From: Lachnospiraceae bacterium
GTDB taxonomy: Bacteria; Bacillota; Clostridia; Lachnospirales; Lachnospiraceae
Length of the DNA stretch: 53,858 nt
NCBI GenBank assembly: GCA_910575075.1
Contig: CAJTCY010000003.1
Location: 22,594-76,451, forward strand
Direction of reading: 5' to 3'
A program made the translations under genes and the position numbers. Under the pieces are notes generated by a model. It saw only the letters and a program-made list of their open reading frames with translations, had not been told where the DNA came from and searched no databases. Positions 1 through 10,415 of this stretch are shown here, one piece after another (position 1 is the first letter of the stretch; the number at the start of each line of letters is the position of its first letter).

Positions 1-349
1 TCTCCTAATTTCCACCAGATAACTCCTGATTATCCTTCATTTGCTAAAATTTCTAAATAATTCTTTTCTATAATATCACACCCTTCCTCATAATTCTCCA
101 ATTTTCTCCAAATCTTAGCGCTATCTTAGCGTTACTTCTCTTTCCTGGCATAATCGTATATTTCCCTGTTTTTGCAGAAAAAGCCAAACGTTTAAGCTTA
201 CACAATCATCATGCCAATGTATCTGTTGCTTTTTTGCAGCACTAAAACATATCTTATCATTCATTTCCGTCAGCCAAATCTCCCTCTACGCATAGCATAC
301 ATTTTCCGGAAAGCAATTTCAGAAACGCTCTATTCTCTCTCCCTTCCTA
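1..349. other. Intergenic region upstream of the LacI-type gene, no gene seen
   Basis: AT-rich stretch without a convincing reading frame. It holds a short direct repeat of TCTTAGCG around 112-131. An AAACGTTT core at 186-193 resembles the CG-centred operators of LacI-family proteins and could serve a gene reading leftwards out of the window. A short leftward frame around 30-120 has no good start and is not called. Confidence 0.4.
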
Positions 350-1448
<1,099 letters not shown>

Positions 1449-1530
1449 CAGAAATCCTATACGAATAAGACATACCGTTCCACAAATATGCCAAAAGCTG
1501 AAAGATATGCAGAAATCTGAAAGACATGTC

Positions 1531-1570
1531 AAAAGCCGGAAGAGAAAAAACTGATCTCTCCCGGCTTTTC
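1531..1570. terminator. Bidirectional intrinsic terminator between lacI-type gene and fbp
   Basis: AAAAGCCGG and CCGGCTTTT flank a shorter AGAGA/TCTCT stem, so either strand gives a GC-rich hairpin followed by T residues. It separates the convergent LacI-type gene and fbp. Confidence 0.8.
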
Positions 1571-3466
1571 TTAATCTGCCTGTTTTATGCGAATATTTTC
1601 TGTATGAAACCCCTGGCGCAGCAAAGTCTCCAAATCTGCAATGTATTCCTGAATGCGTTTACCGTTATCTGTGTCACGTACCATCACCCTGGATTTTTCT
1701 GTTTCTATCAGCTGAGAGTCCGATTCAATATCTTTATTTTCCCGCAGTGCCTGATACACGCTCTCAAACGGCTGATGTGCCTTAATCCGCAGGCCATGTG
1801 AATTATAAATCAGGGTATATCCTGCAATTCCTGTGGTTTTATGATAAGTTTCACAGAATCCTCCGTCAATTACCAACAGCTTGCCATTGGCACGGATCGG
1901 CTGTTCTCCTTCTCCTGTCCTCACTGGAGTATGGCCATTGATAATATGCGACATCGCCGTATACAGACCAAAATCCCTCAGAATCATATTGCAGGTCTTT
2001 TCCTCATGATAAAACTCATAATATGCGTTCGTCTCTTCCTTCCAGGTATTCTGATCATCCAAAAAAGTCCGTTCAAAGGTCTTAATATTCCTGCCAGACA
2101 GCGGCGATTTCCGTCCGCACCAAAGATACCACATAAAATCAAGAGCATTCCGGTCATGTTTTTCAAAATATGCCCGTCTGGCAGCCTGGTCTGCATAATC
2201 CAAATAAGACTTGCCTTGATACGTCTGCCCTTCAAAAGATACTCCCTCAAAATTACCGCTGTCATCCATAGGAATACATCCGTGAAATAATAAATTCTCA
2301 TTAAAAATACGGTACATACTGCCTCTCTCATACATGAATTGAATGTGCTTCTGCAGACGCACGCTGTTGAGAAATGCCGTTTTCAGCTCATCCATAATCG
2401 CACGTTCTTCCTTTGACAATTCATACGGTTCACTTCCCAACGTAGGGAATACGGAATCATTCATCTGATACAACTGTCCATCAATGGTAACGGTTCCCTT
2501 TTCTACATCAATTTTATCCAAAAGCAGCCGGTCACTCATATTGTATTCTGGATGATTCTGAATAATCTGCCCTTCCAGCTTAAACATCATAACAGATACT
2601 GCCTTCACTGCTGCTTCCATCGGATTTTCATCCGGATACGTATTTACTGCAAACAGTGTGAGGGAGCGCAGGCTGATTCCATATCCGCTCTCCAATATTT
2701 CCGTATGCTCGTATTTGAGATTATTGCGGATAACATTGGCAATACAGGCCTCATTTCCTGCTGCTGCTCCCATCCAGAGGATGTCATGATTTCCCCACTC
2801 AATATCCAGGGAATGATGCTGTAACAGCAGATCCAGAATCTTATCCGCATAAGGTCCTCTGTCGAAGATGTCTCCCACAATATGCAGATGATCCACGGCA
2901 AGCTGCTTAATCAGCGCAGACAAAGCGATGATAAATTCATCCGCATTGTTAATATCCAGAATGGTATCAATAATCTTCTTGTGGTACAATACCTGATTGT
3001 CATCCTCATCTTTCTGCACATGCAGCAGCTCGTCAATAATATAGGCAAATTCCTCTGGCATTGCTTTACGCACCTTAGATCTCGTATATTTAGAAGAAAG
3101 CAGCTTTGCAATCTCAATCAACTGATTTAATATCATCCGATACCATTCCTGGGAAAGCTTTCCTTCTTTCTGCAGCATATCAAGCTTTTCCCTTGGATAA
3201 TAAATCAGCGTACAGATTTCCTGTATTTCCTGATTTGTCAAAATATCTCCAAACAAAAGGTTAACTTTTTCACGAATGACCCCGGAACAATTATTTAAAA
3301 TATGGTAAAACGCCTCATACTCTCCATGCAGGTCACTCATAAAATGTTCTGTTCCTTTGGGGAGATTTAAAATTGCATTCAAATTAATGATCTCCCGGCA
3401 GACTGCCTGTCGGTTGGGATATTTTTCCGACAGCAGTTTTAAATATTTCTCATCCTTTACTTCCAT
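1571..3466 (-). CDS. fbp: Fructose-1,6-bisphosphatase, class III
   Basis: This enzyme hydrolyses fructose 1,6-bisphosphate to fructose 6-phosphate in gluconeogenesis, in the cytoplasm. At 631 residues it has the usual length of the Bacillota class III enzyme, which is built on a metallophosphoesterase fold. Visible metal-ligand motifs are DLHGEY (45-50), GDIFDRG (198-204) and GNHD (225-228), and a late NGHTPVRTGEGEQP segment is also typical. The start is supported by GGAGG a few bases upstream of the ATG. It lies 38 bases downstream of the deacetylase gene on the same strand and is probably cotranscribed with it, ending at the terminator at 1531-1570. Such enzymes are known to respond to AMP and PEP; nothing in the DNA shows its regulation. 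Confidence 0.95.
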   Translation of the reverse strand: MEVKDEKYLKLLSEKYPNRQAVCREIINLNAILNLPKGTEHFMSDLHGEYEAFYHILNNCSGVIREKVNLLFGDILTNQEIQEICTLIYYPREKLDMLQKEGKLSQEWYRMILNQLIEIAKLLSSKYTRSKVRKAMPEEFAYIIDELLHVQKDEDDNQVLYHKKIIDTILDINNADEFIIALSALIKQLAVDHLHIVGDIFDRGPYADKILDLLLQHHSLDIEWGNHDILWMGAAAGNEACIANVIRNNLKYEHTEILESGYGISLRSLTLFAVNTYPDENPMEAAVKAVSVMMFKLEGQIIQNHPEYNMSDRLLLDKIDVEKGTVTIDGQLYQMNDSVFPTLGSEPYELSKEERAIMDELKTAFLNSVRLQKHIQFMYERGSMYRIFNENLLFHGCIPMDDSGNFEGVSFEGQTYQGKSYLDYADQAARRAYFEKHDRNALDFMWYLWCGRKSPLSGRNIKTFERTFLDDQNTWKEETNAYYEFYHEEKTCNMILRDFGLYTAMSHIINGHTPVRTGEGEQPIRANGKLLVIDGGFCETYHKTTGIAGYTLIYNSHGLRIKAHQPFESVYQALRENKDIESDSQLIETEKSRVMVRDTDNGKRIQEYIADLETLLRQGFHTENIRIKQAD

Positions 3467-3504
3467 CGGCTGTCCTCCTTGCTGTTTTTTGAACTTCTCT
3501 GTTA

Positions 3505-5760
3505 TTAACGGCGAAATGCATTGTATACCGCTCCTTTGGCCATACCGCCCCTGCAGTCTGCAAGTTCGCTGACTGTGACAAGCTGATATCCTCTTCTTAC
3601 CAGTTCCGGAATAATCACTCTGGACGCCTCTGCTGTGGGATTATATAAATCATGCATCAGAATAATGTCTCCATCCTTGACATGATTCAGCACTGCCGCC
3701 TGAGTGGAAGAAGCATTTTTCGTCTTCCAGTCCAGAGTATCGATAGACCACAAAATCACCGGCATCCCTACCGCGCTTCTGACAACTGGATTATGCCCTC
3801 CTCCCGGCGGACGCATTACAATTGGAGAAGCCCCAGTCACATTCTGCACAGCTGCATTGGTGGAATTAACCTGACTTTGTATGGATGGCACTCCTACCTT
3901 TGTCAATACCTGATGGCTGTAGGTATGGTTTCCAATCTCACATCCCATATTATAAGCGCTTCTTATCGTATCTGCATATGATGATACTCTCTGACCAACC
4001 ACAAAGAACGTTGCCACACCCCCATGCTGCCTGAGAATCTCCAAAATTGCAGGCGTATACTGAGAAGGGCCGTCATCATAGGTCAGAGCTACCATCTGCC
4101 CATTCATATCAATTTTTCTTCTCAAACTGCCATCACTATTATAATAACATATAAAGTTTCCTTCCTGTACCTTACAGTTTGTAATTTTTCCTTCCCAAAT
4201 TTCATAGGACAGCACCTGACCTGAGATCTCTTTGATAACTCTGCCTTTTTCATCTGCATAAATAAGCTGTCCGGAACTGGTAAGATACATTCCCGCTGAG
4301 TTGCCTCTCACGCCTTTTATATCAAAATAATATTTCGTTTTGTTGATCTGCCTTATATTATTTTTCACCAATACCATTTTTCCTTTTATCACATCGTAGC
4401 ATTTCCTGGTGACAGTATTGTAGATTCTGGTACAATTTCCAGAAGCATTAAAATAATACTGGCTTCTTCTTACATGCTTCCAGACACTTTTCTGTATCTT
4501 CCATTTTCCGGCACGATAACTATAATATCTCCATATTCCTCTCTTTTTTTCCATTTTGGAAGTTATGTAACCTTTTTTTCCTACCTCCACATACCTGGTA
4601 TCAGAAATCACTTTCCATCCCTTTTTATCGGTACGAATTCCTCTGGAATTAAAGTAATACAGTTTTCCGTTACGAAGCTGAACTGTTTTATTTCTGACAG
4701 ACTGCATCCTGCCTTTCTTATATTCTAAACATTTCCTGGTACTTGGCGTATAAATCCTAGTGCTTATTCCCGTCTTATTGAAATAGTATTCTTTTCCGTC
4801 TATTATTTTCCAGGTATTTTTCTGCCGCTGCCATTTCGATTTGGCATAATTGTATTTATCATACTTCCATACTGCTTCCAGTCTTTTTATTCTTGAAACG
4901 ACATACCCTTTTTTCCCAATATTCACATACTCTTTTGCAGAAACTTTCTGCCAGCCTTTTTGGACTACACAAATACCCTTTGTATCAAAATAATACATTC
5001 TGCCGTCACTAAGCCTGCATACTTCTCTCTTCACAGCGCTCATTTCACCGTTTCTATACTGCTGGCATGTCCGCTGCGCTGTATCGTAGATTAAGATCCC
5101 CTTTCCTTCCTCGTCAAAATAGTATTCCTTTTCACCTACGGTTTTCCATAGATTCTGCTGCATTTCCCACTGAGCAGTACGATAACTGTAACTATAATAT
5201 CTCCAAACCCCCTGTGCCTGCTCCAGTTTAGAAGCCACACTTCCGCTGTCATCCACATAATACAGCTCTGTAGAATTAATTTCCTTCCAGCCTTTTATTG
5301 TGTCACGAATACCCCTTGCGTCAAAATAATACATCTTTCCGTCATGCAGCCGACAGACCAGGTTTTTCTGCTGCTGCCATTCTGCCGTACCAGATTGAAG
5401 ATAATACAAGTTCCAGTTTCCCTGCACAGCTTCCATCTTTGCTGTCACAAACCCGTTGCTGTCAATATAAAATATTCCTATGGAAAGCTCTTTCCATCCT
5501 TCTGCTGTTACCTGGGCGCCTCCTTCATAGAGTACATAGTGATCTTCCTGCCACACCAGTCCCTCTGTTACCGGGGAAACTTCCCCCTCCTGAAGTGCAG
5601 ATTCTGCCTCCTTTTCCTGCGCCTGGTTCTCTCTTGCAAATTCTGCCTCTTCTTCCTGTACAGGAGCAAGTTCTGCCGCTTTTCCCTGTGCACTCATTGT
5701 CATCCAAAGCATGACGGACAGAAACAATAATCTGAGAAATTTATTTGTGCTTTTTTTCAT
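3505..5760 (-). CDS. Secreted polysaccharide deacetylase with cell-wall-binding-like repeats
   Basis: A 751-residue exported enzyme. Residues 1-28 form a signal peptide (MKKSTNKFLRLLFLSVMLWM then ending near AQGKAA). A Glu/Ala-rich linker follows to about residue 70. Residues about 75-545 are tandem modules with KxYYF, GKMYYFDARG and WKxI motifs, resembling choline/glucan-binding wall repeats but not exact. The C-terminal 200 residues are a NodB-type carbohydrate esterase 4 domain with TYDDGP (560-565), HTYSH (612-616), RPPGG (650-654), DTLDW (674-678) and LMHD (701-704). All metal and catalytic positions of the family are therefore present. The likely substrate is N-acetylated peptidoglycan or another surface glycan. 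It sits between a TPR lipoprotein and fbp on one strand. Confidence 0.9.
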   Translation of the reverse strand: MKKSTNKFLRLLFLSVMLWMTMSAQGKAAELAPVQEEEAEFARENQAQEKEAESALQEGEVSPVTEGLVWQEDHYVLYEGGAQVTAEGWKELSIGIFYIDSNGFVTAKMEAVQGNWNLYYLQSGTAEWQQQKNLVCRLHDGKMYYFDARGIRDTIKGWKEINSTELYYVDDSGSVASKLEQAQGVWRYYSYSYRTAQWEMQQNLWKTVGEKEYYFDEEGKGILIYDTAQRTCQQYRNGEMSAVKREVCRLSDGRMYYFDTKGICVVQKGWQKVSAKEYVNIGKKGYVVSRIKRLEAVWKYDKYNYAKSKWQRQKNTWKIIDGKEYYFNKTGISTRIYTPSTRKCLEYKKGRMQSVRNKTVQLRNGKLYYFNSRGIRTDKKGWKVISDTRYVEVGKKGYITSKMEKKRGIWRYYSYRAGKWKIQKSVWKHVRRSQYYFNASGNCTRIYNTVTRKCYDVIKGKMVLVKNNIRQINKTKYYFDIKGVRGNSAGMYLTSSGQLIYADEKGRVIKEISGQVLSYEIWEGKITNCKVQEGNFICYYNSDGSLRRKIDMNGQMVALTYDDGPSQYTPAILEILRQHGGVATFFVVGQRVSSYADTIRSAYNMGCEIGNHTYSHQVLTKVGVPSIQSQVNSTNAAVQNVTGASPIVMRPPGGGHNPVVRSAVGMPVILWSIDTLDWKTKNASSTQAAVLNHVKDGDIILMHDLYNPTAEASRVIIPELVRRGYQLVTVSELADCRGGMAKGAVYNAFRR

Positions 5761-5816
5761 AGTATTCGTACCTCATTTTACTCTTCTGTAACCTTGATCC
5801 TTCAATCTTCTGCACT

Positions 5817-6806
5817 TTATCTCGTCTGCAGAAAAACATGCTCCCGCTGTGCTTCCTTGTCCTCTGGAAAATCCTTTATATAAGATGCCATCTTCTCCTT
5901 TGCCGCTGCAAAATCTAAAAGATTTTCATAACATATAATTTCATTGCGCCGAAGCTGCTTTTCGTTCTCTATATTGTCTGCTTTGAGAGCTGTCTGGAAC
6001 ATCTCTAATGCTTTCTGATATTTCCCAGCTTCCATCTGCATTTCAGCAAGATTTGTCATGACCGCCACGTCTGAACCATTTTTCTTCAGATAACTCTCAT
6101 AAAGAGAACTCGCTTTTTTAGCATCATTCTGCGCATCATAGACCTGCGCCAAATACAGCAGCGCTTTGGTATCTCCTTTGTTGATCGCCTGATCCAGTTC
6201 TTTTCTGGCATTATCGTAATCACCTCGTATCAGGTAGATATGCCCCCGCTCCCTATAATCTTCTGGCTGATCCCCTTTCAGTTTCAGCCCCTTGGCCATG
6301 AGCTCTTCCGCTTCCTGAGTAAATCCTGCGCCTGCCAGGTTTTCGTAGACGGACAGATACAATGCATAATTATTACCACAGAAATCTAATGCTTTGTCGA
6401 AATCTTTTTTGGCTTTGTCACTGTCTCCTTCTTTCAGATATATACAGCCCCGGATAAAATATGCCCTGCTGTCCTTCTTATTATAATCCACAAGAGCATT
6501 GCATGTGGTAACAGCCCCCTTCGTATCACCGCTGTTATACTGCGCCGTAGCCTTATAATAACAGATGTCCAGTTCCATTTCCCCCACTTCTGCCTGAGAC
6601 AAATCCAGTGCTTTCTGAAAAGCATCCACTGCCGCTGCATAATCTCCCTCATTCATCTTATTGATTCCCACCTGACGGTAAGCTTTCTGATTCTCTAACA
6701 CTTTCTCATCCTGACACCCTGTTATGCCAAAACTGCAGGCCAGTATAACGGCCAGCAGCGATACTGCTTTTCTATGACATGTTTTTTTTACTCGCTTTGA
6801 TTTCAT
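5817..6806 (-). CDS. TPR-repeat lipoprotein
   Basis: A 329-residue protein with a basic N-terminus, a hydrophobic stretch and the lipobox GITGC, so Cys31 is the probable lipidated residue and the protein is anchored to the outer face of the membrane. The mature part is a run of tetratricopeptide repeats, for example GDYAAAVDAFQKAL near 53-66 and similar blocks every 34 residues. TPRs act as protein-binding scaffolds; the partner is unknown. It lies 56 bases upstream of the secreted deacetylase gene and 14 bases downstream of the EamA transporter gene, all on one strand, which suggests cotranscription and a surface role. Confidence 0.85.
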   Translation of the reverse strand: MKSKRVKKTCHRKAVSLLAVILACSFGITGCQDEKVLENQKAYRQVGINKMNEGDYAAAVDAFQKALDLSQAEVGEMELDICYYKATAQYNSGDTKGAVTTCNALVDYNKKDSRAYFIRGCIYLKEGDSDKAKKDFDKALDFCGNNYALYLSVYENLAGAGFTQEAEELMAKGLKLKGDQPEDYRERGHIYLIRGDYDNARKELDQAINKGDTKALLYLAQVYDAQNDAKKASSLYESYLKKNGSDVAVMTNLAEMQMEAGKYQKALEMFQTALKADNIENEKQLRRNEIICYENLLDFAAAKEKMASYIKDFPEDKEAQREHVFLQTR

Positions 6807-6820
6807 ACATTATGCCTTTC

Positions 6821-7798
6821 TCACTCAATACTCTCACTTTTCTTCAATTCCTCTTTTTCCCTCTTGCCTGGAAGCTGAGCCAGAATAATCGCAAAAAACA
6901 TCAGTACACAGCCAAATACTTCTCTGCCGCTAAGTCTCTGAGACAGCAATATCATTCCTGCCAGCACAGATATTACAGATTCCAGACTGAGAATCAGAGA
7001 TGCCACTGTGGGATTCATTCCCTTCTGCCCTACAATCTGCAAAGTGTATGCCACACCGCAGGACATAACTCCTGCATACAAAATCGGCTGCCATGCCCGA
7101 AAGACAGCCGCTAATTGAGGCTCTTCCGTCAAAATCATGCCCACACCGGATATGATACCGCACACAAAAAACTGAATGCAGGACATTTTCACGCCGTCTG
7201 CGCGAGCTGTAAAATAGTCTATCACCAGAATATGCAGTGAAAATGCCAATGCTCCTATGAGAAGCAACAATTCTCCCTTTCCCACAGGAAGCCAGGGAAT
7301 TAACCGCTCTGCCTCTCCCTGTACAGCTGTGTCTGTAATACATAAAAAGTACAGTCCTGCCAATGCAGACAGTACTCCCAGCCAGACAGTTATCCTGCAT
7401 CTGCGGTGAAGAAACAGCCCTAAAATCGGAACAATAATAATGTAAAATGCCGTAATAAAACCTGCTTTTCCCACTGTGGTATACCGTATTCCAAATTGCT
7501 GCAGATTACTGCCCAGGCAAAGCAGGATTCCGCAAAAAATCCCTCCCAAAACAAGTGTTTTCAATTCCTGTTTTCCGTAATCTGGCTCTGATGTCTCTCG
7601 GCTCTCTCCCTGTGCGTTCAGTCTGTTCAAAAACCAGATACAGGGAATTAAAACGATACCCCCCAGCAAGGAACGAACACAGTTAAACGTAAAAGGTCCA
7701 ACAAATTCCATCCCCACGCTCTGCGCTACAAAAGCTACTCCCCAAATCGTAGCGGTCAACAGCAGCAGCAGAGAATTTCTAATCTTTATTCTACTCAT
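6821..7798 (-). CDS. EamA/DMT-superfamily transporter
   Basis: A 325-residue integral membrane protein of the drug/metabolite transporter superfamily. About ten hydrophobic segments are arranged as two EamA halves. The opening motif LLLLTATIWGVAFVAQSVGM and the segment PTVASLILSLESVISVLAGM, which ends the second half, are characteristic. Substrates in this family range from amino acids to nucleosides and cannot be inferred. A charged, Lys/Glu-rich C-terminal tail is cytoplasmic. It is the first gene of a probable transcription unit with the TPR lipoprotein, deacetylase and fbp genes, as a hairpin separates it from glgP upstream. Confidence 0.9.
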   Translation of the reverse strand: MSRIKIRNSLLLLLTATIWGVAFVAQSVGMEFVGPFTFNCVRSLLGGIVLIPCIWFLNRLNAQGESRETSEPDYGKQELKTLVLGGIFCGILLCLGSNLQQFGIRYTTVGKAGFITAFYIIIVPILGLFLHRRCRITVWLGVLSALAGLYFLCITDTAVQGEAERLIPWLPVGKGELLLLIGALAFSLHILVIDYFTARADGVKMSCIQFFVCGIISGVGMILTEEPQLAAVFRAWQPILYAGVMSCGVAYTLQIVGQKGMNPTVASLILSLESVISVLAGMILLSQRLSGREVFGCVLMFFAIILAQLPGKREKEELKKSESIE

Positions 7799-7834
7799 TT
7801 TCTATCATCTTTCGTCACCTGAATCTTGTCAAAT

Positions 7835-7897
7835 GGGGCTGCCGCAAAATGTCTCAGGCACAATCCTCACCTTTCGATAATATTTTGCAGCAGCCCC
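7835..7897 (-). terminator. Hairpin terminator after glgP
   Basis: GGGGCTGCCGCAAAAT at 7835-7850 and ATTTTGCAGCAGCCCC at 7882-7897 pair with one mismatch. The long stem lies just past the glgP stop codon. The following T stretch on the minus strand is short, so termination could be partial. Confidence 0.6.
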
Positions 7898-7915
7898 TTC
7901 CGTTATCACTTCAAC

Positions 7916-10384
7916 TTATGATTCTGGCATTTCTACTTTCACTTTATCCAAATGCCAAATGTCGTCTACATATTCCTGGATGGTCCGGTCTGAGGTAAAT
8001 TTACCAGCATGTGCCGTATTCAGCATTGCCATTTTTGCCCAGCCTTTCTCATCTCTGTATGCTTTCTCTACTCTCTCCTGTGCTTCTGCATAGGAACGGA
8101 AATCTTTGAGAATAAAATAAGTATCTGCATACTGTGTACTAAGCGTATTCAGCAGAGAATTATACAATGGACGGAACAATTCAGAATCATTTCTGGAATA
8201 CATTCCGTTAATCAGCTGCATCAGCACCTGACGAATATCCTGGTCATTGTTAAAAATCTGCATAGGATCATAATCACGTTTCTGCTCGTGATCAATTACC
8301 TCCTGAGAGCTCATGCCGAAAATAAATGCATTTTCCTCTCCTACCTCTTCTACAATCTCCACATTGGCTCCGTCCATGGTTCCAAGCGTCACCGCGCCAT
8401 TGAGCATAAACTTCATATTTCCAGTACCGGACGCCTCCTTACTTGCTGTGGAAATCTGCTCAGACACATCTGCCGCAGCAAAAATCCACTCAGCCGTAGA
8501 TACTTTATAGTCTTCTATAAATACGACTTTCAGCTTGCCGCCTATGGATGGATCATTGTTTACCACCTCTGCCACACTGTTAATCAGTTTGATTGTAAGC
8601 TTTGCAATGCGGTATCCTGCCGCAGCCTTGGCGCCGAAAATAAAGGTCCTGGGATAAAATTCCATCTCTGGATGTTGTTTAATCTTATTATACAAATACA
8701 TTACATGCAGAATGTTCAGCAACTGACGTTTATATTCATGGAGACGTTTTACCTGCACATCAAAAATAGAACGAGGATCTACATCAATTCCATTGTGCTC
8801 TGAAATATACCGTGCCAGACGCAGTTTGTTCTGATACTTGATATTCATAAATTCCTGCTGTGCCTTCTCATCATCTGCATATACTGCAAGCTTCTCCAGA
8901 TGAGGAAGATTTGTTACCCAGTCATCTCCAATATATTTATTAATCCACTCTGACAGCAAGGGATTTCCGTGATACAAAAATCTCCTCTGTGTAATTCCGT
9001 TGGTCTTATTATTAAATTTTTCAGGGAACATCTGATAAAATTCTTTCAGCTCCTGGTTTTTTAAAATTTCTGTATGCAGCCTTGCCACACCGTTGACGGA
9101 ACATCCTGCCGCAATCGCAAGATGCGCCATCTTTACCTGTCCATCGTAAATAATTGCCATCTTCTGTACCTTATGGTTGTCCCCTGGGAACTTCTTCTGA
9201 ATATCCAGAATAAAACGGCGATTAATCTCTTCTACAATCTGATAAATTCTGGGCAGCAGTCTTGAGAATATCTCAATCGGCCACTTTTCCAATGCTTCAG
9301 ACATAATCGTATGGTTAGTATATGCACATGTATGGGTCGTAATTTCCCATGCCTCATCCCATTCCATTCCTTCCTCATCCAGCAGAATCCGCATCAACTC
9401 TGCCACTGCTACGGTAGGATGCGTATCATTCAGCTGAATTGCCACCTTCTCCGGAAGCTTATGAAGATCTGTATGATGTTTTTTATAACGGGCAATCGCA
9501 CGCTGTACACTTGCCGATACGAAGAAATACTGCTGTTTTAAGCGAAGTTCTTTTCCCTGAATATGATTATCATTAGGATATAATACCTCCACCAGGTTCC
9601 TGGCAAGATTTTCCTGCTCTACTGCCTTTCTGTAATCACCTTTGTCAAAAGCATCCAGCTCAAAATATTCTTCTGGTTCTGCATCCCAGGCAATCAGCAC
9701 ATTTACCATGTTGTTATTATAACCGATAACTGGCATATCATATGGCACGGCGCGTACAGACTGATACCCCTCATGAATAAAACGGGGTTTTCCATACCCA
9801 TCCATTTCCGAACGCACATAACCGCCGAATTTTACCTGAAAGGTATGTTCTGGACGGCGCAGTTCAAATGGATATCCATCCTTTAACCAGTTATCCGGCA
9901 CTTCCACCTGGAAGCCATCTTCAATTTTCTGGCGGAACAAGCCATAACGATAACGAATTCCACATCCGTACGCAGGATATCCCAGCGTAGACAGTGATTC
10001 CATAAAGCATGCCGCAAGTCTTCCCAGACCTCCATTTCCCAATGCAGGGTCCGGCTCCTGGTCTTCTATGACATTCAAATCAAATCCAATTTCTTCTAAA
10101 GCTTCTTTTACCTCTTTGTATGCGGTCATGTTGATCAGGTTATTGCCCAATGCTCTTCCCATAAGAAATTCCATAGACATATAATATAAAATCTTGGGAT
10201 CTTCCTTATCGAAAGTTTTCTGCGTAGCAAGCCACTGATCAATCACTACATTTTTTACTGCGTTAGATACTGCCTGATATACCTCCTGCTGAGAAGCCTC
10301 CTCCAGCGTTTTACGATAAAGATTCTTCACATTGTTTTTAATCTCCTGGATGAACTTCTCTTTTTCAAACATCTTATTTTTCAT
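7916..10384 (-). CDS. glgP: Glycogen/starch/alpha-glucan phosphorylase
   Basis: This enzyme releases glucose 1-phosphate from alpha-1,4-glucan using phosphate and pyridoxal phosphate, in the cytoplasm. The 822 residues match the full length of family GT35. The cofactor lysine is K658 in EASGTGNMKF, followed by the invariant GTMDGANVEI. Other hallmarks are EPDPALGNGGLGRLAACF, with the phosphate-binding glycine loop, near residue 110, and QLNDTHPTVAVAEL. An AGGAGG six bases before the ATG fixes the start. It begins 31 bases after ileS on the same strand and is probably partly cotranscribed with it. No other glycogen genes are nearby. Confidence 0.97.
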   Translation of the reverse strand: MKNKMFEKEKFIQEIKNNVKNLYRKTLEEASQQEVYQAVSNAVKNVVIDQWLATQKTFDKEDPKILYYMSMEFLMGRALGNNLINMTAYKEVKEALEEIGFDLNVIEDQEPDPALGNGGLGRLAACFMESLSTLGYPAYGCGIRYRYGLFRQKIEDGFQVEVPDNWLKDGYPFELRRPEHTFQVKFGGYVRSEMDGYGKPRFIHEGYQSVRAVPYDMPVIGYNNNMVNVLIAWDAEPEEYFELDAFDKGDYRKAVEQENLARNLVEVLYPNDNHIQGKELRLKQQYFFVSASVQRAIARYKKHHTDLHKLPEKVAIQLNDTHPTVAVAELMRILLDEEGMEWDEAWEITTHTCAYTNHTIMSEALEKWPIEIFSRLLPRIYQIVEEINRRFILDIQKKFPGDNHKVQKMAIIYDGQVKMAHLAIAAGCSVNGVARLHTEILKNQELKEFYQMFPEKFNNKTNGITQRRFLYHGNPLLSEWINKYIGDDWVTNLPHLEKLAVYADDEKAQQEFMNIKYQNKLRLARYISEHNGIDVDPRSIFDVQVKRLHEYKRQLLNILHVMYLYNKIKQHPEMEFYPRTFIFGAKAAAGYRIAKLTIKLINSVAEVVNNDPSIGGKLKVVFIEDYKVSTAEWIFAAADVSEQISTASKEASGTGNMKFMLNGAVTLGTMDGANVEIVEEVGEENAFIFGMSSQEVIDHEQKRDYDPMQIFNNDQDIRQVLMQLINGMYSRNDSELFRPLYNSLLNTLSTQYADTYFILKDFRSYAEAQERVEKAYRDEKGWAKMAMLNTAHAGKFTSDRTIQEYVDDIWHLDKVKVEMPES

Positions 10385-10415
10385 AGCTGCCTCCTTTTTC
10401 TCTGGTACATGCCTC

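Noticed and set aside
6930-7400. A 156-codon frame in another frame of the EamA gene
   Set aside because: The EamA frame has clear family motifs, and this one overlaps it fully without any recognisable pattern.
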